From contig KQ964266.1 in NCBI GenBank assembly GCA_001566295.1, positions 124,001 through 188,000 on the forward strand: a stretch of 64,000 bases of DNA, written 5' to 3'. Numbering within the stretch: the stretch's first letter is position 1; each line of letters starts with the position of its first letter. Shown here piece after piece: positions 43,587-56,630 of this stretch. Under the pieces are notes generated by a model. It was given only the letters and a program-made list of their open reading frames with translations. It did no database searches and was not told the DNA's origin. Made by a program: the position numbers and the translations under genes. This DNA comes from Microdochium bolleyi. Its lineage: Eukaryota > Ascomycota > Sordariomycetes > Xylariales > Microdochiaceae.

Positions 43587-44910
43587 GCTTGGTGGAGGTC
43601 CTGCTATGAGCACATGGCAGCGAGGTGAGCTTCAGCTATGTGTGGCTCCCGGAAAAAGTGTCGAATGATGCAAGCAGTGTCACAGAGTCAGCTGATCCGT
43701 GAGCCGGCTCGGATCGTGCTTGCCTGCAGAGGTTGTTGCGATGTGGTGCTCCAGAGTTGGGGAGCTTGGAGTTAGATGCTCGGCAACTACCAAAGCTAGA
43801 GGGGCTCTCCATTTGGAGTCGAGTCGGGCCACGTTGGTGTGACAAGGATGCCTGTGCTTACATAAGACACGTGCAAGGGAGTCTGCCCTGCTCTGTCCGC
43901 AGAACCGGTGATGTCCATCGGGAAGCATTGCAACAAATTGATGAATTGCTACGGATGGCTGTAAGAGCATAGCCAACAGCAAGGTGCACTGTCTCAACTT
44001 GAAGTCTCAGCCGCAAGACAGCCTAGGCCTAATCGACGCCACTTTAGATATCCTCCTGCATTGTCAAACGGCCAGCAGCACCGCCCGAGACGTTGAGAAA
44101 TCGCCCACAACCACCATGGCCCTCAGCTCGCCCAACAAGACCAAAATGGAGAAGTCGTGGCCGAGTCGGTCCTTGCGCGGCGCAGCCTCCGTGATTGGGT
44201 GATCTGCAGCCTGCGTTGACGTAGGCATGCTGCGGCTTGGACACCAACGACGATCAAAAACCTAAGCAACCACATCCCAGCCTGCTCGCCCAGCCAGCAT
44301 GTGCCGAGTGGCCGGATGCCTGCATTGTCAGCGACAGGATGGCCTGCCAAGCTACCAGTGGGCTGCACGCCCATGGCGCTGCCTTTAGTGCAGCAGCGGT
44401 CCGCCTGGTTCTCTGACGAAGCTCCATTGTCCGTGGTCGTTGGGTTTGCCGCGTGCGTTGCCTTCTTTTGCTGCGCGTGCGACAGGCTGCGTACAAGGGT
44501 TGTTGCCGCTTAAGCAGGGCCCCATTTCGTAACACGCAGCCGACGACCAAGACCGCCCCAGCCTGCATCGCCATCTTTCCTTCGTCATCCCTTGCGCTGC
44601 CGGCCAGCTCTCCTCCCGCCATTGCGCCCGGCCTCTCTCGTCCTTGCCTCACCTCCCGTGCCGCATTTTGTTGCTAAGCCTGCCGCCTCACTTTTTTCTC
44701 TCACCTCCATAGAACGAACTTCGTCTTGTCGACATCGTTGCCAAGGTCGCTTGACTTGAACTCACAACCAGCACACCACCCTAACCGACCGACCGAAACT
44801 CCACTTCGGCCACTTCGGTACCTCTACCTCTCTACAGACAATTGCTGAGCACCCCTCCGCATCTGCCTGTCTTCCTCACATACTTCGGAATCGGACAGAA
44901 CAACCCCAGC
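43587..44910. promoter_or_regulatory. Divergent promoter region between Dsc2 and cis-prenyltransferase
   Basis: 1.3 kb with no coding evidence. A pyrimidine-rich tract (about 44690-44715) and CT-rich leader precede the prenyltransferase ATG. I see no convincing sterol-response element by eye. Confidence 0.4.
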
Positions 44911-46038
44911 ATGTCCGACCTCCACGTCTCCAACATCAAGCGGTGGCTTCTCAAGTCACCGCCTGTCGAATGGGCGATCTGGACTGCACGCGAGATCCTC
45001 ATCGGCACCCTTCGCCAGGGGCCGATCCCTCAACATGTCGCCTTCGAGATGGACGGCAACCGTCGCTATGCCAAGAACCACCAGATCGAGACGATCCAGG
45101 GCCACCACCTCGGCTTCGAGGCCCTCTCTCGCGTGCTCGAGATCTGCTACAAGTCCGGCGTCAAGGTCGTGACCGTTTACGCCTTCAGCATCGAGAACTT
45201 CAACCGGCCCAAGTCCGAGGTCAAGGGCCTCATGGCCATGGCCAAGGTCAAGCTTGAGCAGCTTGTTCAGCATGGCGAGCTCCTCGATCGGTACGGCGCC
45301 AGGGTCAAGATCTGCGGCGAGCGGAACCTGATACCGGCTGATGTGCTGCCCTTTGTCGACAAGGCCGTGGAAATGACCAAGCACAACAAAGAGTAAGTTC
45401 GCCATCCTGTGCCGCAACAACAGAGCGAGGAGCCCGGAGTGAGCTGACATATCTGCAGTGCTGTGCTCAACATTTGTTTCCCGTACACCGCCCGGGCCGA
45501 GATGACCAGTGCGATCAAGGCAACCATCGACGAGTTCACGTCGCCCTCCCCGCTCCCGCAATCTTCTGCCCCGTTCTCCCAGTCGCGCATCGAGCAGAAG
45601 ATCCGCGACAACCAAGCCAAGACGGGCAACGCCGTGCCTCTCAAGAGAGATGCCTCGCCCGAAGCCGTCAAGTCCGATGTCGACGATTCGGGACGATCCT
45701 CGACTGCCATTGACCCAGACTCGCCAACACTGCAGGCCACCGGGCGAGCCGGCCTCCAGAACCCCGAGAACATCACCGCGGACACGATCAACAGCCACAC
45801 ATACACGGCCGAGGACCCTCCGCTCGACATCTTCATCCGTACCAGTGGCGTGAGGAGGTTGAGCGACTTCATGCTGTGGCAGTGTCACGAGAACACGCAC
45901 ATCTTCTTCCTCCAGTGCTTCTGGCCCGAGTTTGACCTGTGGAACTTTGTGCCTGTGCTGCTGGAGTGGCAGTGGCGCCAGAAGAAGACGATGGAGAAGG
46001 AAGGAGCTCGCAGACGAGTCAAGGATCGCACAGAGTAG
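44911..46038 (+). CDS. cis-Prenyltransferase (dehydrodolichyl diphosphate synthase, Rer2/Srt1 type)
   Basis: Exons 44911-45392 and 45459-46038 (66-base intron) give 353 residues. It condenses isopentenyl units onto farnesyl diphosphate at the ER to make the dolichol precursor. Conserved regions seen: FEMDGNRRYAK with catalytic Asp48, HHLGFEALSRVLEIC, VYAFSIENFNRPKSEV, LNICFPYTARAEM and the C-terminal IRTSGVRRLSDFMLWQ and FWPEFDLWNFVPVLLEWQ. The exon junction restores HNKDAVLNICF. Compared with yeast there is a long low-complexity insertion (about 190-270) between the AEM helix and the SDFML region, common in filamentous fungi. The C-terminus has no RxG motif, as expected for a homomeric-type subunit in which it is absent or for the catalytic partner needing a Nus1-like protein; the sequence does not settle this. 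Confidence 0.95.
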
Positions 46039-47020
46039 AGGAGTTGCGAGGTTGTCCGATTCACTATACCCAAGCCAGACTTTTGTCATCATAATTTGCT
46101 GTAATCATAGAGCCCTTCACAGTCGGGCAAAAATGCACACAACCTCATCGTTGTCAACCAATATCTCATGACTGATTGCCACTTCATTGCTCGAATGTGG
46201 CCATTCGCTTTGGCCTGCTTTAAGCACTCTGACCTTGTTTTGTCTGTAAAATCCGAGCGTATCCCCGGAGAACCCGACGCCTGACTACCGTTGAGACTGG
46301 TCTGGCATCTTGCTCGGCCGATCAGCTGGGGATCTATCTTATCGTGCCAGCCTCCTCTGATCACATCATACCTCCAGCGTGGTGTTCTGTGGACGCCCCC
46401 CGTGGGGAGTGAGCTGCGGACGATGGAACGAACAGGTGAGAACGCAGGTACCTCCACCAGCTGAATGTATGGGATTTCATCGTGCACCACGGCAAAAGAT
46501 ACCTCGGAGGCCCCGCATGGACCACTTGGGGACACACCCCCTGGTGCTCCTCGTGGCTCGCTCGACCAATGACCGAACCCATTAGGTGATGGAATCCCCA
46601 TTCGCAGCACCACCCCGAGCACCACACGCGCGCGCAGAGGTCGCTGGCCCGGCAGAAACAGAGGCGCCGGTCCTGGCAGCAGCCACCCGCAGCATTTGTC
46701 CCTCTCCCCAGCAATCTGCCTCCCTCATCGCAACACCCGCCGCAGCTCCTGCTTTCCGACCGCGTCCTCGTCAGTCTAAGGCAGAGCGCTCGGCATGACC
46801 TAGCACGAGCTTCAATGGTCCTCGTCCTGTTGTGAAAGCCTCTCACCACGGCCCTGTCTGCCACCACCTGCCGCGAACCTTTCCTCGTCGTCCTTCCAGC
46901 GCCTGCTCACTGCCACTCCTCTCACGAGCAAGACCTCCTCGCCGCAGACTGGGCACCTTTCAGGATCCCTAAGTGCCTGCCGTTTATCTCATCTAGGCTA
47001 CACCCTCAGCATCTGCCACC
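46039..47020. other. Intergenic 0.98 kb
   Basis: Prenyltransferase 3' region and C-rich leader of the ING-type gene, whose ATG sits in CCACCATGA. Nothing else recognised. Confidence 0.4.
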
Positions 47021-49323
47021 ATGAAGACCGCGAAGCCTCCAGCGCAACAGGCCGACTCTACGGGCTCGGCCGCGTCCAGCCGCCGAGCTCAGCCAGCCCG
47101 CCAGGCTCGCACGAATCCTCCACGAACTCTCTCTGGCCTTGCCAACAACTCCCACGAGGCGCGACGGCCACCTCCGGCACACGACCAACCCATCGACATC
47201 TTCCCAGCCCTGACGCACTTCACCGACGCCATCCAGTCGCTGCCGAAAGACCTCGTCCGACACTTCACCCTGCTCAAGGAAGTCGATGCTAAGATCTTCG
47301 CCCCGGAAGAGACACTTTTCCAGCTTGTGGACGCCGCCCTCAAGTCGACCCCTCCCGAAACCCGCCGGACTACTGCCGGCTCCAGCATCGTCGGCACCGC
47401 CACCCCGATCAGCACTGCGCAGCACTCGATCGCTGCCTCGGTCGACGAGAACTTCAACCAGGCAGTCTTTGATCCGACGAACATTCCCAGACGACAGCTA
47501 TTCCACCAGACTGCCTACAAGATCCAAGAGATGCTCAACTCGCTCGAGGAGAAGAATCACGTCATCTCGACCGCAAACGATGCCCTGTCGAAGCAGCTGT
47601 CGCGCATTAACGACGTCTGGCCGCACCTTGAGGGCGAGTTCAGCGATGAGGCCAAATGGGGCAGCACGAGTCACTGGGCATACCCGACCAACCGAGAGAA
47701 CAATCGAGTCAGCCAGGCAGAGCGCTCGCGTCGCGATGGCGCAGCGACCATCACTGCTGCTGCACAACAACTTGCCGAGGAGGCTGCGGCCCGGAGTGAC
47801 GCGAGAAAACAAGCTATCGCAGCCAAGAAGAGCCTAAAAGCACAACAGCAGCAGCGCCACGAGTCGGATGCTGACGACCAGGAGACGACCAGTAAGAGTA
47901 AGAGTGATGGCAAGAAGAACACGAGCAGCAAGTCACGCAAGACTGCCGATGCTGCTGCTGCTTCAGCTGGGTCGGGCACATCTGCCCCAGCTGGTGTCAA
48001 TGGCAACCCGGCTCCGAAGAAGCGCAAGGCTGAGAAGACGCCTGTCAATGGCGGACAGTCCATGGAGCGCTCGCTGAGTTCCGTCTTTGGAGACAAATCA
48101 GCCAAAACTACCAAGAACTCGAGTCCCCGAGGAACACCGGGCCCTGATCAACCACCAAAGAAGCGCAAAGCGTTGCCGACCGCAAATGGTGCCGCGAAGA
48201 AGAGGTACGTCAAGCCTGGCTGTGAACGCGAGATCTTGCAAGCTGATACTGACCAAGCTCCAGCAAAACCTCGGCGACCGTACCTGCCACGACAAACGCT
48301 GCGCAGCCGGCCGCCTCTCCAGCCACGGCCATGTCGCCAGCTCTGCCCGCTTTCCTGGACGCAAAAGCCACGCCTGGCAAATCGCCCGTTCCGCCTCCAA
48401 CTGCACCCGCTCGCCCGTCGTCGTCCCGTGCCCGTGCGAACTCGATACGATCAACAGCAGAGCCTCCGCCGCAGCAACAGCAACAGCAGCGACCACCGTC
48501 GTCCGCGTCAAACAAGACCAATGGCACCACCATACCAGCACCGATTTCTACAACTCCCGTGCCTCCACCTCTGCCCATGGGTGTCCGTCCGCCTGTTATG
48601 GAAACGAAGCCTACCAAGGAGCCCCCGGCCTTGATGAAGACGGAAGCGTCCAGGGATGAGCCGGTCAAGCCATCAAGCCGGGCGAGCAGCACGGCAGACA
48701 GCTCGAAGAAGGATAGCGCTGCGAAAGCAGAGGAGCCCGAGCCGGCCAAGGCAGACACAGCACAACAGACACCTCAGAACACAACTGCTTCCGTTGTGAC
48801 AACCAAGAGCGGCCGCGCAAGCAAGCCCTCCACACCAGCCCTCGGCTCGTTCCCCGACCCCGTCCCACCACGATCTCGCACTTCGCGAAACCAGACTGCG
48901 GTAGCGACGACGACGACGACGGCGACAACAGCTACAGCTACTACGAAGAGAAGCCACAAGAAGGGAGCCTCAGCGATGGCGGCGCTCGCGCAGGCCGCGG
49001 ACGAGGACGCGGCCAGCAGCAGCGTGCCGGATGACGACGAAGACGCTGATATTGACGCCGACGAGCCGCTTTACTGCTATTGCAATAATGTTAGCTACGG
49101 TGAGATGGTGGCTTGCGACGCTGATAATTGTGAGAAGGAGTGGTTCCATCTCGGCTGTGTCGGCTTGAAGGCAGCGCCTGGTCCTAATAGTGAGTCTTCC
49201 TGGTTAGTTTTGTGAGATTGCACAGTGCGTGAGCTAACGTTGATATCCTTATCTTTAGCGACATGGTACTGCGATAATTGCAAGGACCGGCAGAAGCACG
49301 GAAAGAAAACTAATGGTCGGTGA
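47021..49323 (+). CDS. ING-family PHD-finger protein (Pho23/Yng-like)
   Basis: Exons 47021-48204, 48264-49189 and 49259-49323 give 724 residues. The N-terminal ING helices include ALTHFTDAIQSLPKDLVRHF, LLKEVDAKIFAPEETLFQLV and FHQTAYKIQEMLNSLEEKNH. A long disordered K/S/P/T-rich middle has several basic clusters (APKKRKAEK, PPKKRKALP). The C-terminal PHD finger has the full C4-H-C3 set: CYCNNVSYGEMVACDADNC, WFHLGCVGLK and WYCDNCK; the last intron cuts the finger just before TTWYCDNC. ING PHD fingers read H3K4me3 and sit in Rpd3L (Pho23), NuA4 (Yng2) or NuA3 (Yng1). Size and N-terminus favour the Pho23-like branch, but this needs a tree. The second junction restores KKSKTSATVPA. Confidence 0.88.
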
Positions 49324-52300
49324 GATCGCGTTGGAGTAATGAGTGCGGTGCAATATGGCATGGCTCAGGACCACAGCGGCACGGACACATCCTTGTCGAA
49401 TTCTTACTTTCTTGCGCAGCGCCACGACCCGGACAGGGCGGCTCATTGAACCTTTCACGAAAATGCATAGCGTTCGGCGTCATTTGTGGTGGGACTATTT
49501 TTTCTGGTAATTTCGACAGGCACTGGTTTGCGAACAACGACAACGGTAGAGACACGAGGAGGCAGAGCCAAAAAATTTGACCGGGCCTGAGCGGTATGGG
49601 CTGGCGTGGCAAGGAGCAAGGAGCAAGGAGAAGATGATTTAGCCATCCTCACAACCCTTGTGGATTGTGGGAGTAACCGAAAGCGCAGTATAGGGGGTCA
49701 ACTTCTGCTCTTTCCTCAATATAGAGAGTATTGCCAATCATCCTTCTTCCTGCATGCGCCCTTTCGCATCTCCATGTGTGTTATTGTATGTGGCAAGATG
49801 GGCTGGAAACCAAGGTATGCATTGCACTAAGAGCGTGAGTCTCCTTTGCACACTGATTATCATCAGATAGAGACCAAGATGTCGGTTTGACCGAGCAGTC
49901 AGATCTCAGCCACCTGGTCCCCGCTCTACAACGTGCATCATCGATATGTATAGATTCCGTTGGGTGGGGGGCTCGCACAGCCTGAGAGACCACGCACACT
50001 GCCTCAGTGCAGAGTGATCACCACCACTTATATACAAGTGTCCATGGGGACAAGATCACTCTGGGCTGGGTGCACCACCGTCGGATGGATGGAGGCGAGG
50101 AAGAAGGAGAGTTGACACAGATTCATCACTACGCCGGGGGGTAACATTATCAACTTATCGCGCGCGGAAAGAAGCTCGTCGCACGAAGGGCCTCGAACAC
50201 TTGCCTTGTCTGGTCTGCGGGCATCTTTTAGATCTTCGTTGTGCCATTGGGATATTGAGGTATGGATCGAGGAGGTGTACATGATGTAATATCGCATATC
50301 AGAACTGACCGTGTTGGCTTAACAATTTGCTACTGTCAAACTCCCAGATAGGGACCGCGCCTAAGGAGGTATGCATACATGCTGTTGTGCATTATTACCG
50401 TTACTGTTAATTACCCTCGCTGATGGACCATTGAGCTGGAAATTCCGATCACCGCACATGCATATTCCTACTGGGATAAAACAAACCAGTATAGTTAAAA
50501 GCATCAGGAGAGGTGGCAGAGATCGCAGCGACACAACAACCGGGCGTCACGTAGTCGAAAGGACACACTCCCCCGGTTCCTCCTTTTAGTAAATCGCTAA
50601 CAAGGCCAAACATCACCACAACAAACCACCGGTCGGTATTCAAGAACGGATACGTAGGCACGCCATGCAGCAAGAGCGACCAAAATTTTCTGGTGTGACA
50701 GATGTAGTGCCAAAGTCTCTATGCAGCTGCTCCGTGGTGGTTGGAGGACGCAATGCCCGACGAATGGTGCTTTTGCGGGCGGGCGGCAGGACAGCACCGG
50801 GGTTAGCTCGGCTTCGTCGCAGCACGCACATCCACCCGGCTTCGAGCGGACGGACCGTCATTATCGAATAGAAAAAGAAAAAGGAAAAAAGGACAAGAAG
50901 AAGCCGCGTCCGTCAAGCCCGAGGCTCACATCACCGCCTGGGGGGCTCGATCTCTCGCACGTCATATCCACCCCCCCCCACCCCCCCGGCTTGGTTCTGG
51001 AATGTGCCTGACGCGGGCAAATGCAGACAGATGATGCTCAGGGGGCCACGGCGTGATCTTCTGCCAAGTCAATTGGGTGCCACGAATGTCTCGGGGAGTT
51101 TCCTGACGACGTGGAAGGCGAAATCTGCGGAGTTCATACAATGCGGCCATGTCAGAAGGGGTGGCAGATGGTCTAGGAGGGAAATTACCCTTCTTGGAAG
51201 GTCGAAGCAGTATCAAGCCCGAAAAGTCCGGAGCCAGCCTAAGCCAGGACAGGACCCTCAAGGCCAGGTCTTGGTAGAGCCGGCCTCGCCCGCTCGCGGT
51301 GGCCTGAGGATCAGCATGGACGGGCTGGTACTGTGTCTCGAGTACGGAGTACTTTGGACCTCGTGAACCCCGGATTTGGGCCAGCAGACCACGGGATTTG
51401 CCCCCTGGCTTCGCAAGGCCTCGATCCAACCAGGGCGCGCAGCAGGCTTCCCCGCAAAATGCTTATTCTGGGGCTGGTCATGCCTGCAAGCGCCAGCTTC
51501 CCCCAGATCCGTTACAGGGGCACCACTAACTATGCCGCGAACGCATTATGAAGCACAGAGTATGGCATACGTGTCGTGCAGAGTCCACGCTGACCTCAGG
51601 TATACCGGCCTTGGCAGATGGGTGCAGGAGCGTCGCTGATCATGTCGAGGACGATGCGCCCGCGCAGGAGCCTAGTCTGTGCAATTCGTCGACACAGTGC
51701 TTTCCAAAAGTGCCTTGCCGAGAAGCTATTGAGGATGTGATGTCCAGGAACCTTTTCATGCCAAGGGAAATGAAATCCAGGTCAACGTAAACAATACCTA
51801 CAATCATCCCCACAGCAAGCTGGCCCGTCTCGAAGGAAGCCACGGAGTCTGATCCGGAGCAAGGGCCAGGGTCTGGTGATGCAGGTTCCTTGAGATTGCC
51901 TTGACAAGCGGTCTGAAATATGTATCAGCTGAGAGGGTCTAGGCTGTAGCTGGGAGGGCCCGTCCACGGTACGCAAGGACCACGCGGGTGCAGCATTGTT
52001 TGCAGTAAAGTCGAGTCTCGTGAGCTGGCCTGCACGGAGTTTAGGGGTCTGTGACGTGTCGGTCCCGGACGGGTCCCAGCCGACTTGATGCTAGCCAGTG
52101 GCACGAACATGAATAAGGAGCTAGGGCAGTTTGCATACCATAAAGGGTAGGGCCTGGCCAGGCAAACCTTATGGTCTCTCGCGTGCCGATGGCAGATGGA
52201 TGCGCGGCTATGCACGGCAGGCCGGAGCTAATCGCAGAGTGGCAGGCGTCAAGCCGGCGCGCAGAGATTGCGGCTCCAGGCGGACAAGAAGGATGAAGGT

Positions 52301-53518
52301 TCTGCATGTCACGGGACTCGGCATCGTGCCAGAGCCCCTGGTCTTTTTTTCTTGCCCTTGCCTGGTTGCAGGCTCTGGGAAAAAAGTTTCATGGGGGCGG
52401 CCCCAGTATTCCTGCTCCTGAGTGCTGAGGCGGCTCGGACACGGCCGACGGGCGAGAGCGCTTGCGGAAGATGACAAGCGCAGTGCAGCTCACACGCACC
52501 CCTCCCCTGGCGCCTGGTTCGCCTGGTTGGTGCAGGCCATACCGGTTCGCAGCCCTCCGATGCATGCTCACTCAGTGCATGCCATGGCCACCGGAAAGGG
52601 ACCGGTGTGGTGCAGTGCGAGGCCGGGCAGTGAGTTGTCATGATGGCATCATGTTCCGTGAGAATGGCACACAGGCCGCGACAGGCTCGTGGCGGCCGGG
52701 GAGGGCGGAGATGCGCAAGACGGGAGCAGGCATCTGACGCGAGGACAGCGTCGGCATGGTGGTCGTGTTGATGGAGCAGAGAGGCGACGGGACGAGGTCA
52801 GATGACCGTGCAGGTTTCCATTACCCAACGCTTGCCAAATGGAAACGCGCCACGGCCGGCCCTGGAAGCTGCCTTGGCAATTACGTATCTGCAACCGGGC
52901 CTGCCTCACCCCTTGCGCCTTCCGATCGTTATTGCCCGATGCACCGCACCCAAGGGCACCTTGCCCGACAGCATCGAGCAAGCAGGAGCAGACGGGTGCA
53001 GGCAGAATTGAGAAGAACCGAATGGTTTTGGTCTTCTCCCTCGAAGGGTCTGATCAGAACGCTCTTGAGAGACACGGCCGTCCAGAGACAGCTGCCGTGA
53101 AGGACAGGAACTAGTACAGGAATTAGTACCCGTGGCCAGCATAGAGCAGAGCAGGACCTTCTGGAACCGCCCACTGGCGCTGCCTTCCCCGCAAAATGGC
53201 ATGCTCTTACCTAAGAATTGGCACATCTGAACAACATCTGCACCGGCCCCTGCCTCGCCCTGTCAAATTTTTGCCTGGCAGACACGGGCAGGCAGGCGGG
53301 CGAACAATACGTTAAAGCTGCTAGCTAGCTCGCCTGGCCGGGACTAACGAAGACGCAGGGGCGCCAGCCGACCAGCACCGTCCGACCTGCCTCCACCTCC
53401 GGCCGGCCACAGCAAACTACCATCGTGTGACTCGTCCTCATCTCCTCGTCCCGCCATACGCCGTACTGTAGGCCACCTACCTCCAATCGTACATGCTGTT
53501 GACACACTGAAACCTACC
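49324..53518. other. Gene-free stretch of 4.2 kb
   Basis: Frames on both strands are short or have non-coding composition; no domain, tRNA box or transposon end is seen. It includes A-rich (50869-50900) and C-rich (about 50971-50990) tracts. The right end is the promoter of the F-box gene. Confidence 0.5.
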
Positions 53519-55657
53519 ATGCCGCCGCCCTCGTCGTCTCACAGCCCTCACCACCCTCGACACGTCCGCGCCCCGGCCCACCATCCCCCGGATCCCAAGC
53601 ACGCCCCTGCCTCGCCCTGCTCCTCCTCCTCCGAGGCCATGGCCATGGCCGGTGGCGGCAGGCTGGCTAGCCTGCTCTCGCCAGACCTTAATAAGTCTGC
53701 CCGCTCCTCCTTCTCCTCTGTCCGCGAGGACGATGCCGGTCTCGCCCAATCCTTCACATCGTCAAAGGTCTCTTCCTTCTCACACCTCCACACCGGCCTC
53801 GACGGCAACCTCGACGAAGCTGCCATCGACGACGACGACTCTCCACTGCCCTCTCCGCCGCTCCCGGGCACGGCCTCCTACCGCAACCGCAACATGGCCA
53901 CCACCACCCTCACCACCCACTTCCAGACGCCCCTCACCCAGCCTCATAGCAGACTCCATGGCTGCTGGGTCCCTGCTGTCGCCGCCGACAGCTTCCAGGG
54001 ATGGAAGGCGATCGACGTCAAGGGCAAGCTCGCCAGCAGGAGCTTCGGCGACCTCCAGTCCCTCAAGGTCGTCTGGTCCGCGCCATCGACCCCAAAGAAG
54101 CCCAGATCCCCGGGCCGGCCAGCTCCCGGCTCCGCTCCCATCGAGCGCCTGCCCATCGAGGTCTTAGGTAAGCCCAGCATTACATACAAACCCGCCGTTG
54201 CTTCCATACCACGGCATAGATGACTGACTAGGCCAACAGGACCCATCATTGAGATGTTGGTGCTTGACGTGCCTCCCAATGGGGAGACGGCTCGCAACGT
54301 CGACCTCATGTCGCTGCTGCTGACCTCCAGGTCACTGCATACCGCCACCCTCAATGCTCTGTACAAGAACATCACCATTCCGCACTCGAGGATCTTCCGC
54401 AAGTTCCTTTCACACATCACCCAGAACCAGGAGCTCGGCACCATAGTGCGGCGCCTGGACTTCAGCCACTTCAACCCCATGTCGCTCTTCTCTTCCGCAA
54501 AGGAGCGTGCGAGCACAAACAACCTGACTCCCGAGACTCTGCTCCAATGCCTGCAGCTGACGCCTCATCTGCGTGAGTTCCTGGCTCAGGAGTACATCGA
54601 CGACGAGATCGACATCAATGTTCTCAAGAAGCTCTTCTTTGACCTGCCACGCCTCAAGGCCATCGATTTCTGCGGATGCTCTTCTGCACCCTTCCGCACT
54701 GCCATGACTGCTTTCGTCCAGGAAGAGGCTGAGTGGACCATGCCGCTGTCTGTCTCGCGTCTTTCACTGCACCGCTGTGTCAATCTGCCGCCAGCTGTCT
54801 TCGATGCGATCTTGCCACGGCTCACAAACTTGACCCACCTCGACGTTGCGGGCACTCGAATCTCGGATCAGGCACTACAGTCTATCCCGTACACCGCCAG
54901 GATCAGCCACCTGAACCTCGCCAAGTGCAACAGCCTGACCGCCGACGGGATCATTGATTTCCTGACCAACCACCCTGCGGTCAAGGACACGCTGGTCTAT
55001 CTCAGCCTGGCCGCTGACTTCCGGAGCCACCACATCTTCGACGAGGAAGATACCACCCGCCTGCTGCAGTGCCTGCCAGAGACTTTGCGCTCGCTGAGCC
55101 TCAAAGGCAGCAGGATGATTCCGGCGCACATTCCGCAATTGCGTCCTCTGACCAAGCATCTTGAGGAGCTCGCGCTTGGACGTGGTCTCAAGGTTAGCGA
55201 CATTGACAGGCTCTTCGTTCCCGACCCTGAGCCTGTGGACGAGGACGAGGATGTGGACATGGATGGAGACGCAAAGGCTCAGCTATCCTGGGTTCCGCAC
55301 ACTTTGAGGTACCTCGATCTTTCTGACTACATTGGCTCTGAATTGGACCTGAGCGCTCTCTTCTCCTCGCAATGCCACATCATGAAGAGCTACTCCGCCC
55401 CGCTCGAAGTGGTCGAGGTGGCAGACGAATTCTACCGACGCCTGTCCAAGTCCTCGGTCCTCACCAACGCCGGCTGGTCCATCACCGAGTTCGGAAGCCG
55501 AGCGTGGATTGTACGGCAGCCTGGAAGTGGGCCTCGCGACTCGGGTGCCCGCAGCTGGAAGATGGGGGCCAACTACTGGGGCATGCGCAAGACCCCCGTC
55601 GCCGTTGCCGATGTCGGGGGCATGTACGGCAGCTACATGTTCAAGCGCGGCTTGTAA
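53519..55657 (+). CDS. F-box/leucine-rich-repeat protein
   Basis: Exons 53519-54167 and 54240-55657 (72-base intron, GTAAGC...CAG) give 688 residues. After about 205 disordered S/P/H-rich residues, IERLPIEVLGPIIEMLV reads as the first helix of an F-box, with SLLLTSRSLHTATLNALYKN completing it; the intron lies inside this motif. What follows are LRR-like repeats: LDFSHFN, LKAIDFCGCSSAPF, VSRLSLHRCVNLPPAVFDAI, LTHLDVAGTRISDQALQSI, ISHLNLAKCNSLTADGIIDF and LRYLDLSDYIGSELDLS. An acidic loop (PVDEDEDVDMDGDAK) interrupts the repeats near 540. The C-terminus (KMGANYWGMRKTPVAVADVG) is compact and probably conserved. Such proteins act as substrate receptors of SCF ubiquitin ligases; the substrate is unknown. 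Confidence 0.83.
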
Positions 55658-56630
55658 CAGAAATCTTTCCACTCGACGACTACACACATTACGAATCCGG
55701 AGCGTCTGGGCATTTACGAAATCATCTCGACTCTCTGTTTGATTTTACCGCCACCCTCGCAGCATAGCCCTACTGGTTTGGTTTGACCGAGCGACGTATG
55801 TTTTATTCGAACTCCAGCGAAGGCGCTCTATGACACTTTGTACTCGTTACCCGACGCAATCGGACATTTTATTGGCAAAGCATCCGGCGTTTGATGATTT
55901 GGGAAGCATCCAGGCATATTCATTTTGGCTTCATGTTTTGTCACGAAGCGAGCACTGGGACCGAGCCACAGAAGGAGCTCAATGAAAAGCGATGTTTGGA
56001 AAATGGTTCAGGACGTCTGAGCAGTATAATGAATAAGAATACTAAAACGAGATGAGACCTCTGCGAAAGCGCAGAGTTGTGTGAAGGTCCTGTCTTGCCT
56101 CTGCATCATGCTCACCAAGCAGATGCTCGTGGCTCTGCAGTAGGAGGCCAGCACGTGTGACGCGGATAGAACAGGACGACCATGGCGACCAGCTACCGCC
56201 GCTGCTCCCCCGTGTCCAGCAAACAGGTTCGGCTCGCCTTCGGGCATGCCGGCTCGGGCTTGGCTGTTAGCCGCGGGAGCCCCCCGGCGCTTTCCAAGAA
56301 TGGAAGGAGTAGCCTGCAGCCAGCCAATCATCTGTCCCGCGCCAAAGTTCGTGAATACACCCCGGAAGGGAAAAAAGAAAGAAATCTGGTCCCGGCGATC
56401 ACTGTCTGCGTGCAGGTGAGGGAATCCTCGAAGGGTGCTTCAAGAAATAAAAATGATGAATTTGCCTCGCTTGAACAGCAAGGACTCTATGGTATCAGTC
56501 TAGAACTAGGATGACGGTGGATATGGTACATGTATCAAATCGTGGCCCGCACGGCCTTTCTTCGAATGGCACAGCGTGTTCGAACATCTTAGTGTGGTGG
56601 GGCAGTCCCAAACTATTTCGCTCTCTCCCT
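55658..56630. other. Convergent 3' regions, 0.97 kb
   Basis: Between the stops of the F-box gene and the HMG-box gene. T-rich stretches; no gene. Confidence 0.4.

Noticed and set aside
50962..51429. Minus-strand frame of 155 codons in the 4.2 kb gene-free region
   Set aside because: No start context, motif or splice support; Gly/Pro/Arg-rich end derives from a C-rich tract.
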